A stretch of 64,000 nt of DNA from Bacillus spizizenii TU-B-10 (GTDB taxonomy: Bacteria > Bacillota > Bacilli > Bacillales > Bacillaceae), in the NCBI RefSeq assembly GCF_000227465.1, contig NC_016047.1, positions 1,627,001 through 1,691,000 of the forward strand, read 5' to 3'. The notes below the pieces were generated by a model. It was not told the origin of the DNA. It saw nothing but the letters and a program-made list of their open reading frames with translations, and ran no database searches. The first letter of the stretch is position 1, and every line of letters begins with the position of its first letter. This document shows positions 57,185 through 64,000 of this stretch, one piece after another. The translations under genes and the position numbers were made by a program.

Positions 57185-58120
57185 ATGTTTCAACACAAGA
57201 CAGTACTTCTTCGTGAAACCGTAGACGGGCTCAATATTAAACCGGACGGTACATATGTAGACTGCACACTCGGCGGAGCTGGGCACAGTACATACTTATT
57301 GCAGCAGTTATCCGAGAAGGGGCGTTTAATCGCTTTTGACCAAGACGATATGGCATTACAGCATGCGAAAGAAGCGTTGTCCGATTATAAAGGGCAGCTT
57401 ATTCTGATTAAAAGCAATTTCAGGTATTTAAAAGAATGTTTGAATGAACAAGGCATTACTGAAGTAGACGGTATTTTATTTGATTTAGGGGTGTCTTCTC
57501 CGCAGCTGGATACACCGGAACGCGGATTCAGTTACCATCATGACGCACCGTTGGACATGAGGATGGACCAGTCGGCCACACTTACGGCGAAAGAAGTCGT
57601 TAATGAGTGGCGCTATGAGGATCTCGTTCGTATCTTCTTTAAATACGGCGAAGAAAAGTTCAGTAAACAGATCGCCAGAAAGATTGAGGAGGCAAGAATC
57701 AAATCTCCTATTCAAACTACGGGCCAACTGGTCGATCTAATAAAAGACGCGATTCCCGCTCCAGCGAGAAGGAGCGGAGGACATCCTGCTAAACGCGTGT
57801 TTCAGGCAATCAGAATTGCCGTGAACGATGAACTTAAGGTGTTTGAAGAGGCTTTGGAGCAAGCAATTGAGGTTCTGAAGCCAGGGGGAAGGGTATCAGT
57901 CATTACCTTCCACTCGCTTGAAGACAGAATTTGCAAATCCACTTTTAAAGAAAAGTCGTCACTTCCGGAACTTCCTCCGGGTCTTCCAGTCATACCGGAA
58001 GAATTTGAACCGGAGTTAAAGCTCATCACACGAAAACCGATTACGGCATCTCAAGAAGAGCTTGAAGAAAACAACCGGGCTCGTTCTGCAAAGCTTCGGA
58101 TTGCCGAAAAAAGAAAATAA
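57185..58120 (+). CDS. rsmH: 16S rRNA (cytosine1402-N4)-methyltransferase RsmH (MraW)
   Basis: A 311-residue SAM-dependent enzyme. Conserved start [18 protein letters not shown] site [18 protein letters not shown]; catalytic-region [19 protein letters not shown]; and the FHSLEDR motif. ATG 57185. The C-terminus is rich in Glu and Arg. Coexpressed with mraZ and ftsL. Confidence 0.97.
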   Translation: MFQHKTVLLRETVDGLNIKPDGTYVDCTLGGAGHSTYLLQQLSEKGRLIAFDQDDMALQHAKEALSDYKGQLILIKSNFRYLKECLNEQGITEVDGILFDLGVSSPQLDTPERGFSYHHDAPLDMRMDQSATLTAKEVVNEWRYEDLVRIFFKYGEEKFSKQIARKIEEARIKSPIQTTGQLVDLIKDAIPAPARRSGGHPAKRVFQAIRIAVNDELKVFEEALEQAIEVLKPGGRVSVITFHSLEDRICKSTFKEKSSLPELPPGLPVIPEEFEPELKLITRKPITASQEELEENNRARSAKLRIAEKRK

Positions 58121-58159
58121 CAAAACGCGAAAGCAAAATTAAAAGGAGGTCATCAGCCT

Positions 58160-58513
58160 ATGAGCAATTTAGCTTACCAACCAGAGAAACAGCAGCGGCA
58201 TGCGATCAGTCCTGAGAAAAAAGTGATTGTCAAGAAAAGGGCTTCCATTACTCTCGGAGAAAAAGTGCTCCTTGTCCTCTTTGCTGCGGCGGTGCTCAGC
58301 GTATCGCTTTTGATTGTATCGAAGGCGTATGCGGCATATCAAACCAATATTGAGGTGCAAAAACTTGAGGAGCAAATTTCAGCCGAAAACAAGCAAATTG
58401 GTGACCTCGAAAAAAATGTTGCTGATTTAAGCAAACCGCAGCGTATTATGGACATTGCGAAAAAGAACGGCTTGAATTTAAAAGATAAAAAAGTGAAAAA
58501 CATACAGGAATGA
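58160..58513 (+). CDS. ftsL: Cell division protein FtsL
   Basis: A 117-residue bitopic protein: cytosolic N-terminus (~1-37), a transmembrane helix (about 38-57, [20 protein letters not shown]) and an external coiled coil (~65-100, [20 protein letters not shown]) that pairs with DivIC. FtsL is short-lived and limits division. AAAAGGAGG precedes ATG. It overlaps pbpB by four bases (ATGA). Confidence 0.95.
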   Translation: MSNLAYQPEKQQRHAISPEKKVIVKKRASITLGEKVLLVLFAAAVLSVSLLIVSKAYAAYQTNIEVQKLEEQISAENKQIGDLEKNVADLSKPQRIMDIAKKNGLNLKDKKVKNIQE

Positions 58514-60660
58514 TTCAAATGCCAAAAAAGAATAAATTTATGAATAGAGGAGCAGCGATTCTAAGTATTTGTTTCGCTCTCTTTTTCTTTGTCATCCTGG
58601 GCAGAATGGCATATATTCAAATAACCGGAAAAGCGGACGGCGAAGTGCTTGCGACAAAAGCGACAGAGCAGCATGAAAAGAAACGGACCATTGAGGCGAG
58701 CCGCGGCTCGATTTTAGACCGAAAAGGAAAAGTGATTGCGGAGGACACAGCGACGTATAAGCTGATTGCCATTCTCGATAAAAAAATGACGACTGATGTT
58801 AAGCATCCTCAGCATGTCCAAAACAAAGAAAAAACCGCGGAAGCGCTGTCTAAAGTGATAAAGATGGACAAGGCTGACATCCTTGATATCTTAAATAAGG
58901 ATGCGAAACAAGTTGAGTTCGGCTCAGCGGGCCGGGATATTACGTATTCGCAAAAGCAAAAAATCGAAAAGCTGAACCTTTCGGGTATTTCATTTTTACG
59001 GGATACAAAACGCTACTATCCAAACGGAGTATTTGCGTCTAATCTAATCGGCTATGCCGAGGTTGATCAAGAAACAAATGAAATTTCCGGCGCGATGGGA
59101 TTAGAAAAAGTGCTGGATAAGTATTTGAAGGAGCGGGACGGATATGTGACATATGAAAGCGACAAATCCGGCTGGGAGCTCCCGAACAGCAAAAATAAAA
59201 TTACAGCGCCAAAAAATGGTGACAATGTATATTTAACCATTGATCAGAAAATTCAAACCTTTTTGGAAGACAGCATGACAAAAGTAGCGCAAAAGTATAA
59301 TCCGAAAAAAATCATGGCCGCAGTCGTCGATCCGAAAACGGGCAAAGTGCTTGCCATGGGGCAGCGCCCAAGCTTTGATCCGAACACGCGCGATGTGACG
59401 AACTACTATAATGATTTAATTTCATATGCGTATGAGCCTGGATCAACGATGAAGATCTTTACACTCGCTGCTGCCATACAGGAGAATGTGTATAACGGCA
59501 ATGAAAAGTACAAGTCCGGAACATATAAAGTAGGCGGAGGAATAGTAAAAGACCATAATGACGGGGTAGGCTGGGGGGCAACAACATACCATGATGGTGT
59601 AGTAAGGTCTTCTAATGTGGCTTTTGCCAAATTGGCTAATGAAAAGCTGGGCTATACCCGTCTTGATGAATATCTTCATAAATTCAATTTCTATCAAAAA
59701 ACAGGTGTTGACTTGCCGAATGAAGTATCAAGTAAAATAAACTTTAAATATGAATTTGATAAAGCATCGACTGCATATGGTCAAGCTTCTGCTGTTACAC
59801 CAATTCAACAGCTGCAGGCTGCGACTGCAATAGCAAATGACGGTAAAATGATGAAACCTTACGTCATAGACCATATTGTTGATCCTGATACGAAGAAAAC
59901 CATTTATCAAAATAAACCTCAGTCAGCTGGTACGCCAATCTCTGCAGGCACCGCTAAAAAGGTTCGTAATATTTTAGGTGATGTTGTTACATCTGATATC
60001 GGTACTGGACAGCCTTATAAAATTGAAGGTTTTGATGTAGCTGTTAAAACTGGAACCGCACAAATTGCCGGACAAAACGGTTATCTATCTGGCCGCGATA
60101 ATTACGTATTTTCTGTAATGGGAATGGCGCCTAAAGATGATCCTCAACTGTTGATCTATGTTGCAGTGCAGCAGCCGCAATTAGAGAATGATGAAACAGG
60201 TTCAAATCCAGTTTCTGAAATCTTCAACCCAACAATGAAAAACAGCCTGCACTACCTGAACATCGAACCAACTGAAAAATCTGACTCAGATAAGGAAGAA
60301 ACAAAAGCGCAGACGATGCCTGATTTAACAGATCAAACGGTTACTGCTGCTCAAAAGAAAGCAAAAGAAGAGAATCTCACACCGATTGTCATCGGCAGTG
60401 ATGTCGCTGTAAAAGAACAGTATCCGAAAGCGGATGAGGAAGTTCTCACCAATCAGAAGGTCTTTCTGAAGACGGGCGGTAAAATCAAAATGCCTGATAT
60501 GACAGGCTGGTCGAGAAGAGAGGTTCTTCAGTACGGCGAGCTGTCGGGAATTCATATTGAAGTAAGCGGACAAGGCTACGCTGTCAGCCAAAGCGTCAAG
60601 AAGGACAAAGAAATAAAAGGAAAAAACGTTATCAAGGTTAAGTTTAAAAACCCTGATTAA
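58510..60660 (+). CDS. pbpB: Penicillin-binding protein 2B (division transpeptidase)
   Basis: A 716-residue class B PBP that crosslinks septal peptidoglycan with FtsW. One transmembrane anchor (about 17-37), pedestal domain, transpeptidase with catalytic Ser312 in [13 protein letters not shown], and the KTG triad in VKTGTAQ (Lys513), then two PASTA repeats ([10 protein letters not shown]..., [10 protein letters not shown]...). The stretch coding residues about 315-575 is AT-richer and differs from strain 168 as I recall it, while the flanks match; see findings. Coupled to ftsL. Confidence 0.96.
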   Translation: MIQMPKKNKFMNRGAAILSICFALFFFVILGRMAYIQITGKADGEVLATKATEQHEKKRTIEASRGSILDRKGKVIAEDTATYKLIAILDKKMTTDVKHPQHVQNKEKTAEALSKVIKMDKADILDILNKDAKQVEFGSAGRDITYSQKQKIEKLNLSGISFLRDTKRYYPNGVFASNLIGYAEVDQETNEISGAMGLEKVLDKYLKERDGYVTYESDKSGWELPNSKNKITAPKNGDNVYLTIDQKIQTFLEDSMTKVAQKYNPKKIMAAVVDPKTGKVLAMGQRPSFDPNTRDVTNYYNDLISYAYEPGSTMKIFTLAAAIQENVYNGNEKYKSGTYKVGGGIVKDHNDGVGWGATTYHDGVVRSSNVAFAKLANEKLGYTRLDEYLHKFNFYQKTGVDLPNEVSSKINFKYEFDKASTAYGQASAVTPIQQLQAATAIANDGKMMKPYVIDHIVDPDTKKTIYQNKPQSAGTPISAGTAKKVRNILGDVVTSDIGTGQPYKIEGFDVAVKTGTAQIAGQNGYLSGRDNYVFSVMGMAPKDDPQLLIYVAVQQPQLENDETGSNPVSEIFNPTMKNSLHYLNIEPTEKSDSDKEETKAQTMPDLTDQTVTAAQKKAKEENLTPIVIGSDVAVKEQYPKADEEVLTNQKVFLKTGGKIKMPDMTGWSRREVLQYGELSGIHIEVSGQGYAVSQSVKKDKEIKGKNVIKVKFKNPD

Positions 60661-60662
60661 AA

Positions 60663-60714
60663 AGAAAGAAAGCTTGCCGGGGATTTTCCCCATTATGCAG
60701 GCTTTCTTTTTTTA
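60663..60714 (+). terminator. Terminator of pbpB
   Basis: A long imperfect hairpin (AGAAAGCTTGC / GCAGGCTTTCT with an inner GGGGA/TCCCC helix) and T run. It sets pbpB apart from spoVD. Confidence 0.85.
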
Positions 60715-60754
60715 TACCTTCAGAGGAGCATCGTTCTACCTGTCCAATTACAGG

Positions 60755-60762
60755 CATAAAAT
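60755..60762 (+). promoter_or_regulatory. Possible sigma-E -10 box of spoVD
   Basis: CATAAAAT fits CATACANT with one mismatch, about 33 bases before the start codon; spoVD is a sigma-E gene. The -35 element is not clear. Confidence 0.4.
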
Positions 60763-60794
60763 GAAACAAGCCTAAATAAGGAGTGAACGGTCTC

Positions 60795-62735
60795 TTGCGC
60801 GTCTCGAATGTAACGGTTAGAAAACGTTTATTATTTGTTTTGCTTTTTGGCGTGATCGTGTTTCTGATCATTGATACTAGGCTGGGGTATGTTCAGTTTG
60901 TGATGGGCGAGAAACTGACTTCGCTGGCGAAAGATTCCTGGAGCAGGAACTTGCCGTTTGAGCCGGAGAGAGGCGAGATTCTGGATCGGAACGGTGTGAA
61001 ACTCGCAACAAACAAAAGTGCGCCGACCGTATTCGTCGTGCCGCGCCAAGTTCAGAATCCAATGAAAACGAGCAAGCAGCTTGCGGCGGTTTTAAACATG
61101 TCAGAAGAAAAAGTATATAAGCATGTGACAAAAAAAGCGTCAATCGAAAAGATAACTCCTGAAGGAAGAAAGATTTCAAATGAAAAGGCGAAAGAAATCA
61201 AAGCGCTTGATTTAAAGGGAGTGTATGTAGCGGAGGATAGTATCCGCCATTACCCGTTCGGCAGCTTTTTATCTCATGTGCTTGGATTTGCCGGGATTGA
61301 CAACCAAGGGCTCCTTGGACTTGAAGCCTATTACGACGATGATCTAAAAGGGGAAAAAGGTTCTGTTAAGTTTTATACAGATGCCAAGGGGAAGAAAATG
61401 CCTGATGAAGCGGATGACTACACGCCGCCTAAGGACGGGCTTGATATGAAGCTGACAGTTGATTCAAAGGTTCAAACGATAATGGAAAGAGAGCTTGATA
61501 ACGCTGAGGCCAAATATCACCCTGACGGTATGATTGCTGTGGCCATGAATCCGAAAAACGGAGAAATATTGGGAATGGCTAGCAGGCCTGACTTTGACCC
61601 GGCTGATTATCAATCGGTCGATCCGTCCGTCTACAATCGGAATCTGCCGGTATGGAGCACGTATGAGCCGGGATCTACCTTTAAGATTATTACACTTGCA
61701 GCAGCACTTGAGGAGCAAAAAGTAAATTTAAAACGTGATCAATTTTATGATAAAGGGCATGCGGAAGTGGACGGAGCTAGACTGCGGTGCTGGAAAAGAG
61801 GCGGGCATGGGCTGCAGACGTATCTAGAAGTTGTACAGAACTCCTGCAACCCGGGGTTTGTTGAATTAGGCGAGCGCTTAGGAAAGGAGAAGCTTTTCAA
61901 ATATATCAAAGACTTTGGTTTCGGCCAAAAAACGGGAATTGATCTGCAGGGCGAGGGAACAGGAATCTTATTCCCGCTTGACAGAGTAGGTCCGGTGGAG
62001 CAAGCGACGACGGCTTTCGGACAGGGGGTATCTGTCACGCCGATTCAGCAGGTTGCAGCCGTATCCGCCGCTGTAAACGGAGGAACGCTCTACACACCTT
62101 ATATTGCAAAGGAATGGATCGATCCTGTAACGAAAAAAACCGTTAAAAAACAATCACCAATCGCAAAGAAACAAGTTATTTCTGAGGGGACATCAAAACA
62201 AATCCGCTATGCATTAGAGAGCGTCGTCGCAGAAGGCACAGGCCGCAATGCATTTGTTGAAGGGTATCGTGTCGGCGGAAAAACGGGAACTGCACAAAAG
62301 GTTAAAGATGGAAAATACCTTGAAAACAACCATATTGTATCATTTATCGGTTTCGCGCCGGCTGACGATCCGAGTCTTGTCGTCTATGTCGCGGTGGATA
62401 ACCCTAAAGGCACGATTCAGTTTGGCGGAACGGTTGCAGCGCCAATTGTCGGGAATATTATGAGAGACAGCCTGCCGGAGCTTGGTGTGAAGCCTCGGAA
62501 AAATCAAATCGAGAAAAAATACCAATGGAACGACACAAAAACAGTAGAAGTTCCGAATGTTGTAGGGATGTCTGTCTCAGATCTTGAGTCACTTTTGGTG
62601 AATCTCAATGTAGATGCTTCCGGGAAAGGGAGCAAAATCGTTAAACAATCGCCAGCTGCCGGAACGAAAGTAAAAGAGGGCTCAAAGATACGCGTTTATT
62701 TGACTGAAGAAGATGAAAAGGAGGCAGCCGATTAA
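60795..62735 (+). CDS. spoVD: Sporulation-specific penicillin-binding protein SpoVD
   Basis: A 646-residue class B PBP needed for spore cortex synthesis, paralogous to PbpB and working with the SEDS protein SpoVE. Transmembrane anchor ~11-29, a dimerisation domain, the transpeptidase with Ser294 in YEPGSTFKII and GGKTGTAQK, and one C-terminal PASTA domain (VEVPNVVGMSVSDL...). TTG 60795 follows GGAG by 11 bases. The redox-sensitive Cys pair in RLRCWKRGG and NSCNPGF is the known target of StoA. Confidence 0.96.
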   Translation: MRVSNVTVRKRLLFVLLFGVIVFLIIDTRLGYVQFVMGEKLTSLAKDSWSRNLPFEPERGEILDRNGVKLATNKSAPTVFVVPRQVQNPMKTSKQLAAVLNMSEEKVYKHVTKKASIEKITPEGRKISNEKAKEIKALDLKGVYVAEDSIRHYPFGSFLSHVLGFAGIDNQGLLGLEAYYDDDLKGEKGSVKFYTDAKGKKMPDEADDYTPPKDGLDMKLTVDSKVQTIMERELDNAEAKYHPDGMIAVAMNPKNGEILGMASRPDFDPADYQSVDPSVYNRNLPVWSTYEPGSTFKIITLAAALEEQKVNLKRDQFYDKGHAEVDGARLRCWKRGGHGLQTYLEVVQNSCNPGFVELGERLGKEKLFKYIKDFGFGQKTGIDLQGEGTGILFPLDRVGPVEQATTAFGQGVSVTPIQQVAAVSAAVNGGTLYTPYIAKEWIDPVTKKTVKKQSPIAKKQVISEGTSKQIRYALESVVAEGTGRNAFVEGYRVGGKTGTAQKVKDGKYLENNHIVSFIGFAPADDPSLVVYVAVDNPKGTIQFGGTVAAPIVGNIMRDSLPELGVKPRKNQIEKKYQWNDTKTVEVPNVVGMSVSDLESLLVNLNVDASGKGSKIVKQSPAAGTKVKEGSKIRVYLTEEDEKEAAD

Positions 62736-62758
62736 TTCGGGCTGCCTTTTATTTTATT
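62717..62758 (+). terminator. Terminator of spoVD
   Basis: Stem AAGGAGGCAGCC / GGCTGCCTT over the stop codon, with TTTATTTTATT after it. The ~150 bases before murE hold no gene. Confidence 0.85.
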
Positions 62759-62910
62759 GCAGAAAAAATGCTGATATCTTTCAAGATTAGCTGGATGTAT
62801 CCTTTTATTTACGCTAAAATATGAACTGTATGCTTAAAATCATTATCACATCAGTTGACGTGACTTTAATGATAAAAAGAACGAACTAGAATGTTGAGAG
62901 GTTTGATACG

Positions 62911-64000
62911 ATGAAACTTACAAAGCTGCTTACATATTTAACAACCGAACCTTCTGTAAACGACTCACAAGACCCTGAAATAACTTCAATTGAGATGGAC
63001 TCCAGAGAAGTAAAGAAAGGGAGTCTTTTTGTATGTGTAAAAGGGTATACGGTGGATGGGCATGATTTTGCGCAAAAAGCAGTAGAAAGCGGCGCAGCGG
63101 CTATTGTGGCAGAAAAAGAGCTCGATGTGGATGTGCCTGTCATTATTGTCCGGCGGTCACTGCGTGCGCTAAGCGTTTTGTCTGATGCGTTTTACGGACA
63201 GCCGACAAAGAAGCTTCAGCTGATCGGAATCACAGGCACAAACGGCAAAACATCAACGACCCATATGGTCGATGAGATTCTGAAAAAAGCGGGAAAACGC
63301 ACAGGCTTGATCGGTACCATGTACATGAAAATCGGTGATGAAACACTTCCCGTTAAAAACACGACTCCGGAAAGCGTCACGCTGCAGAAAACGTTTAAGA
63401 AAATGAATGACAAGCAAGTAGACACTGCCATCATGGAAGTTTCTTCTCACGCTTTGTCTTTAGGACGTGTTCATGGGTGTGATTATGATATTGCCGTGTT
63501 TACGAATTTAACGCAGGACCATCTGGACTATCATAAAACGATGGATGAGTACCGACAGGCAAAAAGCCTGCTCTTTTCTCAGCTTGGCGGGGCTTTCAAC
63601 CACGAGCACCCAAAGCGTGCCGTACTGAATGCTGACGATGAGGCGAGCGCTTATTTTGAAAAGGTGACCGCAGCGCATATCTCTACATACGGAATTAAAA
63701 ACAACGCTGATGTGATGGCGAAGAACATCACGATCACTGCACAGGGAACAAGCTTTGATCTTGTGACAAACAAAGGCACTAAGCACATTACAATGTCGCT
63801 TGTCGGACAATTTAATGTGTATAATGTGCTGGCAGCTGTTGCAACATGTATCGCAGCAGGCATTCCGTTTGAAACCATCACTGCAGCTGTTGAAGAATTG
63901 CATGGCGTAAGAGGCCGATTTGAATTGGTCAATCAGCAGCAGGAGTTTCCGGTTATCGTTGATTACGCACACACGCCGGACAGCCTTGAAAATGTGCTGA
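62911..64000 (+). CDS. murE: UDP-MurNAc-tripeptide synthetase MurE (3' end beyond window)
   Basis: The first ~363 of about 494 residues of UDP-N-acetylmuramoyl-L-alanyl-D-glutamate:meso-diaminopimelate ligase, which adds meso-DAP to the peptidoglycan precursor. Visible: N-terminal UDP-binding domain (~1-98), the P-loop [14 protein letters not shown] (~105-118), TTPESVTLQ, the SSHAL segment ([13 protein letters not shown]) and carbamylated-Lys region AKSLLF. GAGAGGTTTGATACG precedes ATG. The DNPR specificity loop falls outside. Confidence 0.96.
   Translation, partial: MKLTKLLTYLTTEPSVNDSQDPEITSIEMDSREVKKGSLFVCVKGYTVDGHDFAQKAVESGAAAIVAEKELDVDVPVIIVRRSLRALSVLSDAFYGQPTKKLQLIGITGTNGKTSTTHMVDEILKKAGKRTGLIGTMYMKIGDETLPVKNTTPESVTLQKTFKKMNDKQVDTAIMEVSSHALSLGRVHGCDYDIAVFTNLTQDHLDYHKTMDEYRQAKSLLFSQLGGAFNHEHPKRAVLNADDEASAYFEKVTAAHISTYGIKNNADVMAKNITITAQGTSFDLVTNKGTKHITMSLVGQFNVYNVLAAVATCIAAGIPFETITAAVEELHGVRGRFELVNQQQEFPVIVDYAHTPDSLENVL

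Overview
The window is a contiguous piece of a Bacillus subtilis-group chromosome. The gene order, rnjA-rpoY through pdhABCD, speA, nprE, ylaA-N, ftsW, pycA, ctaA-G, ylbA-Q and bshC to the start of the division and cell-wall cluster mraZ-rsmH-ftsL-pbpB-spoVD-murE, is what I know from B. subtilis 168. Many proteins (PdhD, SpoVD, RpoY, YlbF) look near-identical to my recollection of strain 168, but NprE differs at about ten positions and PbpB differs strongly across its transpeptidase domain. The source is therefore probably another B. subtilis subspecies or a very close relative. There are no rRNA or tRNA genes, insertion sequences, prophage or CRISPR arrays. This is almost entirely core genome.

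Layout. (1) 1-4300: RNase J1 (3' end cut off), RNA polymerase epsilon, a possible 23-residue basic peptide, a HAD phosphatase, peptide deformylase, a YjcZ-like sporulation peptide behind a sigma-K-type promoter, and lipoprotein YkyA. (2) 4700-9700: the pyruvate dehydrogenase operon. (3) 9700-18060: lipoprotein Slp, the dual-function small RNA SR1 with its peptide SR1P, arginine decarboxylase SpeA, small Ykt/Ykz genes, a methyltransferase behind an attenuator-like leader (yktD), and the secreted neutral protease NprE. (4) 18290-21360: the ECF sigma factor operon ylaABCD with a self-type promoter. (5) 21400-29160: the yla genes, including GTPase BipA, a PIN-PhoH ATPase, a glutaminase and the iron-linked YlaN. 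(6) 29350-34090: FtsW and pyruvate carboxylase. (7) 34150-34510: a decayed photolyase gene. (8) 34540-41810: heme A/O synthesis and the caa3 cytochrome oxidase cluster, with ResD-like boxes between ctaA and ctaB. (9) 41840-54870: the ylb genes, with the Y-complex protein YlbF, rsmD (behind a structured leader), coaD, checkpoint protease YlbL, tRNA acetate ligase TmcAL, rpmF and gerR. (10) 54940-64000: bacillithiol synthase and the dcw cluster up to a truncated murE.

Functional links. PdhABCD makes acetyl-CoA and PycA makes oxaloacetate from the same pyruvate. SR1 sits beside pdh and speA under CcpN/CcpA-type control signals, tying glycolytic state to arginine metabolism. The cta cluster builds the terminal oxidase and its heme. 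The final cluster couples cell division (MraZ, RsmH, FtsL, PBP2B, FtsW) with spore cortex synthesis (SpoVD).

Most notable observations: the photolyase pseudogene (both ends recognisable, core deleted, frameshifted); a mosaic-looking transpeptidase domain in pbpB; a perfect-consensus promoter followed directly by an intrinsic terminator before yktD; a secreted protein (YlaE) made of three exact 45-residue repeats; and a possible unannotated basic micropeptide downstream of ykrA. I found no convincing new multi-gene system. All comparisons with strain 168 are from memory, not from an alignment.
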